Of a stretch of 64,000 bases of DNA, positions 8,116 to 15,728 are shown piece by piece. Position 1 is the stretch's first letter. Each line of letters opens with the position of its first letter. The stretch covers positions 558,001 to 622,000 of the forward strand of contig NZ_JAFMOF010000004.1 of NCBI RefSeq assembly GCF_017349075.1, given 5' to 3'. This DNA is from Streptomyces triculaminicus (lineage in GTDB: Bacteria > Actinomycetota > Actinomycetes > Streptomycetales > Streptomycetaceae). The notes under the pieces are model-generated. The model did no database searches. It worked only from the letters and a program-made list of their open reading frames with translations, and was not told the origin of the DNA. The translations under genes were made by a program, and so were the position numbers.

Positions 8116-9690
8116 CTAGTCCATGAGGGCGGCCTCCACCCACCTGCGCACACCCCGCGCCCTCATCCGGTGCAGCCGTCCGACGGACTCGGCGACCTCG
8201 TGCGAACCGCCGACCGCCAGGAACTTCTCCCGCACCAGCTGCGAATGCCGGGCGCGGGTGTCGGGGCCGGCCGCGCCGACCGGTATGAGACGCTCCCGGG
8301 TCACGGTCCGGCCGTCCACCAGCCGCACGGTGACCCGCGCGCCGGTGGCCTTGGTGGACCGGGAGAAGTCCCGGCCGTCCATCTCCACGGAGCCGACCAG
8401 GTCCACCAGTTCGTCGCCGCCGAAGTCCCGCAGCCACGGCATGGCCAGCGGGCCGGCCTCCCGTACGGCCTCCCCGAAGGGCGCCTCGGAGCGGAACAGC
8501 TCCCGGGTCATGTCCACGTCGTGCTCCAGGCGCACCCGCTCGGCCAGCTGCCACCGCCGGCGTTCGTCCACCCGCGGCGAGGAGAAGTCCTCCACCGCGA
8601 AGGTGCCGGTCAGCAGCGTCGTGGCCACCGGGTAGGGGACGTCCAGGACGAGCGCGCCCAGCGGCGAACCCGGGCCGGTCACATACGTCGCCGCGCGCTT
8701 CCCCGCGAACAGGGTGTACAGCGAGGCCTCGACGACGATCTCCTCCACGTCGTCCGGGTGCAGCGGCCCGAGCACCTGGTGGATCTCCGTCGCACAGTCC
8801 ACCGCGGCGTCGATGCCCGGCCCGCCCGGGTGCATCTTGAACGACAGGGTCTCGGTGTGCCAGCGCCGGCCGAGGCCTTCGGTGATCACGTCCGGCAGCG
8901 GCACGGTGGCGAAGCGGGCCAGGAAGCCGTCCTGGTGCTCCATGAGGTCCGGGGCGCCCCGCAGCCCGGCCTCCGCCGCGTCGCAGGCGTCCATGGCGGT
9001 GCGCACCGGGGTGAAGGTGTTGAACAGCCGGGCGTCGCTGGCCAGGAAGGCCCGCATGAGCGGCCAGTTGGGCATGGCGAAGGCGAGGCCGAAGGCGTTC
9101 TCCCACACCGGGGCCGGCGCCCGCTCGGCGTGCAGCCGGCCCGCGACCGCACCGGCGAGGTGGGTGTGGACCGCGCTCTGCCCGCGCAGGGGCCCCAGGG
9201 TGGCGGCGGCGGTGAGCCGGGCCGCGCACTCGTTGGCCGCCACGACGGCCGTCAGCAGCGACAGGCCGTCCAGGCGGCGGGCGTAGGCGAAGGCGAGCGG
9301 CACCGCGACGGTGGAGTTGGACAGGTGTCCGGCGTAGGCGGTGTCGTCGAGGTTGAGCCAGGAGCCGAGGGCCGCGAGGACTCCGGCGGCGTTCTTCGGG
9401 TCGCTCTGCACGGGATGCCCGAACGCCGAGATGAGCATGCGGCCGAGCGGGTGCTCGAGGCCGGCGCGGATCGAGGCGATCTGGGACAGCACCTGGCTGG
9501 CCGCCAGCTTCAGGACCCGGCAGGGGATGTCGTCCGGGTGCAGGTTGGCGGCCCACTGGGACAGCTGTTGCAGGGGCGTACCGCTCGGCGCGGGCCGGCG
9601 CCGCGCGTGCGGGGCCGGGCGTGCCTCCGCCGCGATCCCCCACTCCTCGCACAGTGCCTGTACGAGGTCGGTGCCGAGGACTTCCACCAT
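8116..9690 (-). CDS. MmgE/PrpD-family dehydratase, VlmK-like
   Basis: A 524-residue member of the MmgE/PrpD (2-methylcitrate dehydratase) family: the helical N-terminal half includes NLDDTAYAGHLSNSTVAVPL at about 120-140 and the C-terminal beta-rich domain carries LSFKMHPGGPGIDAAVDC. In valanimycin synthesis VlmK, from this family, eliminates phosphate from the phosphorylated seryl side chain after VlmJ. Here the gene is in the same minus-strand unit as a VlmJ-like kinase and a tRNA-Ser-like gene, which supports the same two-step dehydration. The family also includes iminodisuccinate epimerases and cis-aconitate decarboxylases, so the exact reaction is inferred. Confidence 0.85.
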   Translation of the reverse strand: MVEVLGTDLVQALCEEWGIAAEARPAPHARRRPAPSGTPLQQLSQWAANLHPDDIPCRVLKLAASQVLSQIASIRAGLEHPLGRMLISAFGHPVQSDPKNAAGVLAALGSWLNLDDTAYAGHLSNSTVAVPLAFAYARRLDGLSLLTAVVAANECAARLTAAATLGPLRGQSAVHTHLAGAVAGRLHAERAPAPVWENAFGLAFAMPNWPLMRAFLASDARLFNTFTPVRTAMDACDAAEAGLRGAPDLMEHQDGFLARFATVPLPDVITEGLGRRWHTETLSFKMHPGGPGIDAAVDCATEIHQVLGPLHPDDVEEIVVEASLYTLFAGKRAATYVTGPGSPLGALVLDVPYPVATTLLTGTFAVEDFSSPRVDERRRWQLAERVRLEHDVDMTRELFRSEAPFGEAVREAGPLAMPWLRDFGGDELVDLVGSVEMDGRDFSRSTKATGARVTVRLVDGRTVTRERLIPVGAAGPDTRARHSQLVREKFLAVGGSHEVAESVGRLHRMRARGVRRWVEAALMD

Positions 9691-9784
9691 GGCTCGAACG
9701 CCCCTTGCGTGAGAGGTATCTGAGGAGAAGACGGAGGGAGCGGTGGGCGGTGCCCACCGCTCCCCCGTCAGGCGCGGACGCCGA

Positions 9785-10153
9785 TCAGGCGGCCGGGACC
9801 TTGTCCAGGAAGCCGTAGACGCCCTTGATGCGGCCGTCCTCGTCGGTCACGATCACGTCGAAGCCGATCGCGATCGGCTCGGTGCCCGGCGCGGTGACCA
9901 GGGCCCACTGGAAGCGGGCGATGTTGTGGTGCGCGTCCACCGTGCCGTGGAGCTCGAAGGTCAGGCCCTTGAACTGCTCCTGGGCGCCGGCGAGAACCGC
10001 GCCGATGCCCTCGTGGCCCGCGACCGCGGCGAGCGGGTCGATGTAGGGGGCGTCCTCGGTGAACAGCTCCGCGATGGCCTTGGCACGGTTGTCGGCGTCG
10101 GCCTCGTTCCAGGCGGCAAGGTAGCGGATGACGAGACCGTTGAGGTCGCTCAT
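9785..10153 (-). CDS. SnoaL/NTF2-like protein
   Basis: A 122-residue single-domain protein with the cone-shaped NTF2/SnoaL pattern: N-terminal helix VIRYLAAWNEADADNR, then FTEDAPYIDPLAAVAGHEGI and a C-terminal strand GFDVIVTDEDGRIKGVYGFL. Family members act as small-molecule isomerases, cyclases, dehydratases or hydrolases, or just bind ligands. It lies between the lipid-kinase-like and PrpD-like genes on the same strand, so it probably acts on the same intermediate. Its specific role is not readable. The ATG follows GGAGACAGC. Confidence 0.82.
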   Translation of the reverse strand: MSDLNGLVIRYLAAWNEADADNRAKAIAELFTEDAPYIDPLAAVAGHEGIGAVLAGAQEQFKGLTFELHGTVDAHHNIARFQWALVTAPGTEPIAIGFDVIVTDEDGRIKGVYGFLDKVPAA

Positions 10154-10245
10154 GCTGTCTCCATGATTCGAATCGGTGTATCCATAGGGGTGTTGACGCC
10201 GAAGGCGCCAAGTCGTGGGGAGGCCGCGCGGGCCCGCCGGGCCGG

Positions 10246-11211
10246 CTACGGCAGCTGTGCCGGGGCCCATACGGACAGCGCCGCCTCGCGGACCTCGAAG
10301 GTCGCCGAGGTCCCGATGCCGTGCTGGTACTCGCCGTCGTGCTCCAGGGGCAGCCGCTGCCCGTCGGTCCGTTCGACGACGATGGTGCGGCCGCGCGCGT
10401 AGACCGTGGCGGGGTGCTCCATGTGGGCGGCCGTCCGGGTCAGTTCGGGCACCCTGGAGGCGGGGATGTCGCCGCCGATGACGCAGACGTCGAGCAGTCC
10501 GTCGTCCAGGCGGGACTCGGGCAGGACCAGGTACTGCCCGCCCCGGTAGGGGCCGCCGCCGACGTTGGCCAGCACGGTGGGCCCTTCGTGGACGACCGTG
10601 CCGTCGACCGTGACGCGGCCGGGGTACGGGCGGTACGCGGCCGCGGTGTCGGCGAACGCCTTGGCGTAGCGCGCGCGTCCGGACAGCGGGATCTCCCGTG
10701 CGGTGATCAGGGCGTCGGCGATCACGCCGCTGCACGCTCCCAGGAAGACCGCGTTGCCCGTCTCGCGCAGCAGCGCGACGTCGAGGCGGTGCGCCCGGGC
10801 GGTGCCGCCGGGGCCGGAGTCCGCGAGGACGGCCTTGAGCGCGTCCTCCCAGGGGCGGTCGCCCCAGAGCATGCGGTAGGCGGAGTTGCCGGTGCCGCCG
10901 GGCACGATGGCCAGGGACACCCCGTCGCTCCCGGGGTCGACGAGCCCCTGGACGACCTCGCGGACGGTGCCGTCCCCGCCGACCGCGACGAGGAGGTCCG
11001 GCGCCGGGGCCGTGCCGCCGTCGGCGGCGGCGTCGCGCGCCACGTCGGTGGCGTCGCCCGGCGCGGTGGTCAGGTACACCTCGACGGAGTCCAGGTGGGC
11101 CGCGCACAGCTCGGCGATCCGCTCGATCCATTGCGGGCTGTGGCTTCCGGAGGCGGGGTTCGCGACGATCAGGGCCCGGGTGGGCCCCGTGACTGCGGCT
11201 CGGTCTGCCAT
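10246..11211 (-). CDS. Diacylglycerol-kinase-like enzyme, VlmJ-like
   Basis: A 321-residue protein of the DAGK/sphingosine kinase family. The nucleotide motif GGDGT lies at 78-82 and PGGTGN at 104-109; the C-terminal domain contains LDVCVIGGDIP. In valanimycin synthesis VlmJ, from this family, phosphorylates the hydroxyl of valanimycin hydrate so that VlmK can eliminate it; the partner PrpD-like gene is two genes downstream here. The ATG at 11211 follows GAGGAGGAG. The gene begins 30 bp after the 3' end of the tRNA-like gene and shares its promoter. A primary lipid kinase is the alternative, but the context favours the pathway role. Confidence 0.87.
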   Translation of the reverse strand: MADRAAVTGPTRALIVANPASGSHSPQWIERIAELCAAHLDSVEVYLTTAPGDATDVARDAAADGGTAPAPDLLVAVGGDGTVREVVQGLVDPGSDGVSLAIVPGGTGNSAYRMLWGDRPWEDALKAVLADSGPGGTARAHRLDVALLRETGNAVFLGACSGVIADALITAREIPLSGRARYAKAFADTAAAYRPYPGRVTVDGTVVHEGPTVLANVGGGPYRGGQYLVLPESRLDDGLLDVCVIGGDIPASRVPELTRTAAHMEHPATVYARGRTIVVERTDGQRLPLEHDGEYQHGIGTSATFEVREAALSVWAPAQLP

Positions 11212-11241
11212 GTCGGACGTACTCCTCCTCGTTTGATCGTG

Positions 11242-11331
11242 CGGAGAGGGCAGGATTCGAACCTGCGCGGGCCGTGAAGACCCGACCGGGCATGCACCCG
11301 GACCCCGTTGGGCCGCTTCGGGTACCTCTCC
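11242..11331 (-). tRNA. tRNA-Ser-like class II tRNA with 6-nt anticodon loop
   Basis: Ninety nucleotides fold as a class II tRNA: acceptor GGAGAGG/CCUCUCC (7 bp), D arm with CCC/GGG and GCGG in the loop, variable arm GGGUC/GGCCC with a 5-nt loop, T arm GCAGG UUCGAAU CCUGC, and discriminator G73; CCA is not encoded. The anticodon stem CCGGG/CCCGG closes a loop of only 6 nt, UGCAUG, instead of 7. Sliding the stem by one gives a 7-nt loop with U33 and GCA, but at the cost of a C-C mismatch and U37. G73 and the long variable arm point to SerRS, which does not read the anticodon. The gene sits between a SARP-type promoter and the VlmJ-like kinase, so it may be cut from a shared transcript. Confidence 0.85.
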
Positions 11332-11388
11332 CTGCCGGCGGGGGCGGCGTCCGGTCCCTTCCGGGCCGTCCTCCCTTCGACACCCATG

Positions 11389-11431
11389 ACTCTGCCAGGG
11401 CCCGCTGACAGCGGGCTGACTTCGCGCTGTC
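11389..11431 (-). promoter_or_regulatory. SARP-type promoter for the tRNA-kinase operon
   Basis: On the minus strand GACAG (11431-11427), GTCAG (11420-11416) and GTCAG (11409-11405) repeat every 11 bp. Ten bases after the last repeat lies the hexamer CAGAGT (11394-11389). This spacing matches known SARP promoters, where heptamer repeats end 8 bp before the -10 box. Confidence 0.78.
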
Positions 11432-11462
11432 ATCGCGCCGTGCCCGCCGGGGAGTTGCCCGT

Positions 11463-11494
11463 GTAAGCGCGCTGTCAGCGGCTTCTGCCACGCT
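11463..11494 (+). promoter_or_regulatory. SARP-type promoter for the membrane protein gene
   Basis: GTAAG (11463-11467) and GTCAG (11474-11478) are 11 bp apart, and CACGCT (11489-11494) follows after 10 bp. Only two repeats are visible. It faces away from the tRNA promoter at 11389-11431, making a divergent pair. Confidence 0.6.
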
Positions 11495-11580
11495 CTCGGA
11501 CGACGTACGTGCCTGAGGACCCCCGTGCTCCCCGGGCGTACCACCACCCCCGTGCACAACAGACAGTCAGGAGTGCTCTC

Positions 11581-12024
11581 ATGACGACCTACCAGACCTC
11601 GGCGGCGCACCGCACGGCCGGCGCGGACTCCACCGCGGCCAAGCCGCTGCGGGTCTTCCTCACCCTCGACGCCGTGGTCACCGGCGGCAACGGGCTGATC
11701 TACCTGTTCGGCGCCGGGCCGGTCGGCGATCTGCTGGACCTCTCCACCGGCTTCCTGCGCGGCATCGGCGCCTTCCTGACGGTCTACGGCGTCCTCGTCG
11801 CGGTGCTGGCGTCCCGTCCGGTGCCCTCGGCCCTGGCCACCAAGGTGGTCATCGAGGCCAACCTGCTGTGGGCCGTCGCGAGCGTGGCCGCGCTGGCCTT
11901 CGGCTGGATCGACCCGAACACGGTCGGCACGGTGTGGACCCCGCTCCAGGCCGTGGTCGTCGCCGCGTTCGCGTTCCTGCAGATGTCCGGTCTGCGCAAG
12001 CTCACCGGCCGCTCTTCCGGCTGA
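11581..12024 (+). CDS. Small integral membrane protein, four predicted helices
   Basis: A 147-residue protein with four hydrophobic stretches at about residues 23-45, 56-76, 85-106 and 114-135, connected by short loops, and a basic C-terminal tail. I do not recognise a specific family. The ATG follows CAGGAG 7 bp upstream. It is divergent from the tRNA/kinase operon and has its own two-repeat SARP-type promoter, so it is probably part of the cluster regulon. It is followed by two strong hairpins. A role in export, immunity or supporting a membrane enzyme is possible, but nothing in the sequence decides. Confidence 0.75.
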   Translation: MTTYQTSAAHRTAGADSTAAKPLRVFLTLDAVVTGGNGLIYLFGAGPVGDLLDLSTGFLRGIGAFLTVYGVLVAVLASRPVPSALATKVVIEANLLWAVASVAALAFGWIDPNTVGTVWTPLQAVVVAAFAFLQMSGLRKLTGRSSG

Positions 12025-12049
12025 CGCCGAGGCCTTTGGCCGTTACGCC

Positions 12050-12098
12050 GAACGGCGCGTGGCCCCGCCCGTGGAACGGGTGGGGCCACGCGCCGTTC
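12050..12098. terminator. Long hairpin between convergent genes
   Basis: A 17-bp perfect outer stem (12050-12066 with 12082-12098) continues through a 4-bp inner stem (CCCG/CGGG). It separates the membrane protein gene (plus) from the thioesterase operon (minus). Confidence 0.75.
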
Positions 12099-12100
12099 GC

Positions 12101-12130
12101 GTGCTCGTCGCGGCCGGCCGCGACGAGCAC
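12101..12130. terminator. 30-bp perfect palindrome at the end of the PKS operon
   Basis: GTGCTCGTCGCGGCC at 12101-12115 is followed at once by its exact reverse complement to 12130. It starts 3 bp beyond the thioesterase stop codon. As RNA it would form a near loopless stem, so it is probably a terminator or 3'-end stabiliser. Confidence 0.6.
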
Positions 12131-12132
12131 GG

Positions 12133-12924
12133 TCAGCTCTGGAGGGCGCTCGCGAAGCGGTTCAGGTGACCGGCGAAGTCCGCGGTGACGGACGGGGCGT
12201 GGTGGTCGATGTAGAAGTGGCCGCCTGGGTACTCACGGTGCCCGAGGTACTCGGCGCTGCGGGACGCCCAGAACGACATGGCGTCCGCACGCTCCTGCAG
12301 GGGGTCGGACTTGCCGCCGTAGGTGACGAGCGGGCAGGCCACCCCCTGGCCGTCGTCCGTGAACTGGGCGGCCACGGACAGGTCCGCGCGCAGGGCGGGG
12401 ACGACCAGGGCGAGCATCTCCGGGTCGTCGTAGACCTCGGCCGGGAACGAGCCCAGCTTCTTGATCCACTCGACGAGTTCGGCCTCCGGCATGTGGACCT
12501 GCTCGACGGTCGGCTCGAAGAAGCCGACCGGGGACCAGCCCGAGGCGCCGAGCAGGACCGGCATGGGCTGTCCCTCCTGCGCCAGGCGCTGGGTCAGCCG
12601 GAAGGCGAGCTGCGCGCCCATGCAGTGACCGAAGAACGCGAACGGGCGGTCGTCGAGTTCGTCGAGCACCGCGTCGTAGAGGGCGTCGAACAGCGGCTCC
12701 CAGTCCGTGTGCGTGGGCTCCTCGCGCCGGCTGTGGCGGCCGGGCAGGGTGACGGCCTGGGCGGCCACGTCGGACGGCAGCAGGCCGGCCCAGTCCCGGT
12801 AGATGATGGCGCCGCTGCCCGCGTGGGGCAGCAGGAACAGTCGCACTCCGGCCTCGGCCGGCGGCTCGACCGGGTGGAACCAGTGGCCCGCGGTGGACAT
12901 GGACTGTCCCAGGGTCTGTGACAC
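12133..12924 (-). CDS. Type II thioesterase with cysteine nucleophile
   Basis: A 263-residue alpha/beta hydrolase of the PKS/NRPS editing thioesterase family. It starts with the family-typical RLFLLPHAGSGAIIYRDW at about 29-46 and ends with the histidine segment YPGGHFYIDHH. The nucleophile elbow is GHCMGA, with Cys101 where GHSMGA is usual (codon TGC). Such enzymes clear misprimed acyl groups from carrier proteins or release products; cysteine thioesterases can favour acyl transfer over hydrolysis. The GTG at 12924 has AGGAG upstream; an ATG 21 bp further in is an alternative. It is the last gene of the ACP-PKS-ligase-oxidoreductase set, which makes it the likely partner of that PKS. Confidence 0.9.
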   Translation of the reverse strand: MSQTLGQSMSTAGHWFHPVEPPAEAGVRLFLLPHAGSGAIIYRDWAGLLPSDVAAQAVTLPGRHSRREEPTHTDWEPLFDALYDAVLDELDDRPFAFFGHCMGAQLAFRLTQRLAQEGQPMPVLLGASGWSPVGFFEPTVEQVHMPEAELVEWIKKLGSFPAEVYDDPEMLALVVPALRADLSVAAQFTDDGQGVACPLVTYGGKSDPLQERADAMSFWASRSAEYLGHREYPGGHFYIDHHAPSVTADFAGHLNRFASALQS

Positions 12925-13010
12925 GGGGTGCTCCTCGTCATGTGTCGCGCTGGTGTCGGTGGGTGACTCGTGTGGGGGGTGGGGGTGACGGCCCGGTGGG
13001 GGCGGATGGG

Positions 13011-13997
13011 TCAGGCCAGGGATCGCAGGGCGGGCAGCAGGACGTCGGCGATCTCCTTCAGCTGCGGCTCGGGGTCCAGCGATCCGATCCGCAGCACCAG
13101 GTGCCGGGCGCCGGCCCGTACGTACGAGGCCAGCCATTCGGCGCAGTGTTCGGCGGTGCCCCAGCCGTAGGCCTGGATGGCCGACATCTGCTCCAGCGAC
13201 CGTCCGTAGTAGTGCTCGATGTAGTGCTCGAGCTCGGCCTGCGCGGCCGCCGCGTCGCGGTTGACGGTGACGGTGGCGTAGAGGGCGGGGGTGACCGCGT
13301 CGGCCGGGCGGCCGGCCTCCTCGACCAGCTCGGCGATCCGGGCGCGGGCGACGCCGTAGGCCTCGGCGGAGGGCAGGAAGGGCAGCCAGCCGTCGTAGTC
13401 GCGGGCCACGCGCTCCAGGACGCGCGGGGTGTCACTGCCGGCCAGCCACAGCGGCGGGCCGCCGGGGCGGTGGGGGCGCGGCAGCCGGTCCAGCCCCTCG
13501 GCCTGCCAGTACTTTCCGTCGTAGTCGGTGGGCGCGCCGGGCCGGTCGCTGCCCCAGGCGGTGCGCCAGAGCCCGACGATGTCGTCCAGTCGCCCCACGC
13601 GTCCCTTGAAGGAGGCGCCGACGGAGGCGAACTCCGCCTCGGTCTCCGGCATCGGGAAGCCCGAGCCGAGACCGAGCACCAGCCGCGAGCCGCACACGTG
13701 GTCGAGGCTGGAGATCATGTTGGCGCCGACGAGGGGGTGGCGCAGGGCGGGGGTGAGGGCGGCGGTGCCCAGGGTGACGCGGCTGGTCACGGCGCCGGCG
13801 GCGGAGAGCACGACCAGCGGGTCGAGCCGGGGGCGGGCGGTCAGGGAGTCGCCCGCCCACAGGGAGTCGAAGCCGAGCTGCTCGGCCTGCCGGGCGAAGT
13901 CCAGCAGCGGGTCGGCGGCGAAGCTGTCGGTGATGGCCTGCTCCCGGGTGGGGAGCAGGACGCCGATGCGCAGGGGCGTGGTGGTGGAGTCGGCCAT
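13011..13997 (-). CDS. Luciferase-like monooxygenase/F420-dependent oxidoreductase
   Basis: A 328-residue TIM-barrel protein of the bacterial luciferase-like family. It begins LRIGVLLPTREQAI, contains the segment LGTAALTPALRHPL near residue 78 and GSRLVLGLGSG near 105, and PPLWLAGSDTPRVLE in the second half. Members use FMN or F420 for oxygen insertion or hydride transfer; the sequence does not clearly separate the two. It lies between the ligase and the thioesterase on the same strand, 40 bp after the ligase stop, so it probably oxidises or reduces a PKS-bound or released intermediate. Confidence 0.87.
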   Translation of the reverse strand: MADSTTTPLRIGVLLPTREQAITDSFAADPLLDFARQAEQLGFDSLWAGDSLTARPRLDPLVVLSAAGAVTSRVTLGTAALTPALRHPLVGANMISSLDHVCGSRLVLGLGSGFPMPETEAEFASVGASFKGRVGRLDDIVGLWRTAWGSDRPGAPTDYDGKYWQAEGLDRLPRPHRPGGPPLWLAGSDTPRVLERVARDYDGWLPFLPSAEAYGVARARIAELVEEAGRPADAVTPALYATVTVNRDAAAAQAELEHYIEHYYGRSLEQMSAIQAYGWGTAEHCAEWLASYVRAGARHLVLRIGSLDPEPQLKEIADVLLPALRSLA

Positions 13998-14037
13998 GTC
14001 GGTTCCTTCTCGTTCGGGAAGATCGCGTACGTCTGCG

Positions 14038-15603
14038 TCAAGGCCGGGCGGCGTGCGCCGATTCCCGTTCGGCGAGCAGGTGTTCGCGGACCTCGCGGCG
14101 CAGGATCTTGCCGGCGGGGTTGCGCGGCAGCTCGCTCACGAAGTGGTACATGTCGGGAATCTTGTAGTCGGCCAGCCGTCCGCGCAGGAACAGCATCAGC
14201 TCCCGCGGCGTCGCCGCCGCGTCCGGCCGGAGCACGACGCAGGCGTGCGCCTCGTCGCCCCAGTAGCGGTCGGGCAGCCCCACCACGGCGGCCTCCGCCA
14301 CCGCCGGGTGGTCGCTGAGCTCCTTCTCGACCTCGGCGGGGTAGATGTTCTGGCCGCCGACGATGATGGTGTCGTTGATGCGGTCGCACAGGAACAGGTA
14401 GCCGTCGGCGTCGAGATACGCGGCGTCGCCCATCAGCAGCCACTCGCCGTCGAGCGTCTTCGCGGTCGCCTCGGGCAGGTTCCAGTAGCCCAGCATGCGG
14501 GCGGGGGTGCGGATGCACACCTGCCCGATCTCGCCGGGCGGCAGTTCCCGGCCGTCGGTGTCGACGATCTTCAGTTCGTTGCCGGGGCACACCCTGCCGA
14601 CCGAGCGCAGCAGCGGGCTGCCGGGCTGGTGGGCCTCGGGCGGCAGGCATACGGCCACGCTGCCCGTCTCCGTGCTGGCGTAGATCTGGGCGAACTCGCA
14701 GGTCAGGATGGACAGGCAGCGGCGCAGCAGCCCTTCGGAGATCGGTGCCGCGCCGTAGGCGACCTTGCGCAGCGAGGCGAACGTCTCGGGGCCGGCGCCC
14801 CGTTCGTCCAGCATCATCTGGAGCATGGCCGGGGCGACGAAGGTGGTGGTCACCCGGTGCCGGGCGATCAGCCGGACGGCCTCGGCGGGGGTGAACATCT
14901 CCATGACCACGTTGGTGGCCCCGGCGTTGAAGTTGTGCATGAACCAGCCGATGCCCGCGATGCCGAAGCCGGGCAGGGAGATCAGGGCGACGTCGTCGGG
15001 AAGCCAGTCGATCCAGTCGGTGCCGGCGCGGCGCATGGCGTCGGGGAGGGTGAAGAAGCTGCGGTGCGCCAGCACGGCGCCCTTGGGCAGGCCGGTGGTG
15101 CCGCTGGTGTAGACCTGCACCACCGCGTCGTCGGGGCCGGTGCCCGGGTCCAGGTCCTCGTCGGAGTGGCCCGCGTACCAGGCGCGCAGGGAGTCGGGTC
15201 CGGCGAGCCGGACCCGGGCGACCTCGGGCAGTCCGTCCAGCGCCCGGTCGGCGCACTCCCCGAACCGCTCGTCCTCGAAGATCAGCTCGGCGTTGGAGTC
15301 CCGCAGGATGTGGGCCACTTCCCCCCACGTGAGCCGCCAGTTCACCGGCACCAGGACCGCGCCGATCTTCGCGCAGGCGAGGATGGCCAGGTAGTAGTGC
15401 TCCGACTCGCGGCCGAAGTAGGCCACCCGTGCCCCGCGGCCGATGCCCGCCGCGCGCAGGGCGCGCGCCGCGCTGTTGCTGGCCCGGTGCAGCTCGCCGT
15501 AGGTGGTGGTCCGGCCCTCGCAGACGATCGCCGGGTGGTCGGCGCGTTCGGCCGCGTGCAGCGCAGACGACCGGGTCAGCGTCCACCGGCTGTTTTCGTT
15601 CAC
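14038..15603 (-). CDS. AMP-forming acyl ligase (acyl-CoA/acyl-ACP synthetase)
   Basis: A 521-residue adenylate-forming enzyme. The P-loop-like motif YTSGTTGLPKG is at about 172-182, the aromatic-adenine motif QIYASTE at about 312, the ribose-binding GDAAYLDADGYLF near 400, and the C-terminal lysine motif NPAGKILRREV near 500. Such proteins activate a carboxylic acid to an adenylate and load it on CoA or a carrier protein. Context suggests it primes the PKS or loads the ACP at 21609. The GTG at 15603 was chosen because family homology begins about 15 residues later and no other start lies near. A hairpin separates it from the PKS gene upstream, so it may be expressed at a different level. Confidence 0.9.
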   Translation of the reverse strand: MNENSRWTLTRSSALHAAERADHPAIVCEGRTTTYGELHRASNSAARALRAAGIGRGARVAYFGRESEHYYLAILACAKIGAVLVPVNWRLTWGEVAHILRDSNAELIFEDERFGECADRALDGLPEVARVRLAGPDSLRAWYAGHSDEDLDPGTGPDDAVVQVYTSGTTGLPKGAVLAHRSFFTLPDAMRRAGTDWIDWLPDDVALISLPGFGIAGIGWFMHNFNAGATNVVMEMFTPAEAVRLIARHRVTTTFVAPAMLQMMLDERGAGPETFASLRKVAYGAAPISEGLLRRCLSILTCEFAQIYASTETGSVAVCLPPEAHQPGSPLLRSVGRVCPGNELKIVDTDGRELPPGEIGQVCIRTPARMLGYWNLPEATAKTLDGEWLLMGDAAYLDADGYLFLCDRINDTIIVGGQNIYPAEVEKELSDHPAVAEAAVVGLPDRYWGDEAHACVVLRPDAAATPRELMLFLRGRLADYKIPDMYHFVSELPRNPAGKILRREVREHLLAERESAHAARP

Positions 15604-15683
15604 GTAAGTCCGCCTCGTTGTCGGGGTCCGGGCCACGCTCGTGGTCCGGACCTGTCGTTGGGGAGGGTGCGTGGGGTGCGTGT

Positions 15684-15715
15684 CCCGGAAGGGCGCGGTG
15701 GCGCGCCCTTCCGGG
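15684..15715 (-). terminator. Hairpin between PKS and ligase genes
   Basis: A perfect 14-bp stem (15684-15697 with 15702-15715, loop GTGG) lies 14 bp after the PKS stop. Inside an apparent operon it may act as an attenuator or a 3'-end stabiliser rather than a full stop. Confidence 0.55.
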
Positions 15716-15728
15716 AGGGGGCCGGCCG

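Noticed and set aside
11281..11311. Reading the tRNA-like gene at 11242 as an ordinary tRNA-Cys(GCA)
   Set aside because: A 7-nt loop with U33-GCA needs a C-C mismatch in the stem and U37; G73 and a class II variable arm are serine-type, whereas tRNA-Cys has U73 and a short variable loop.
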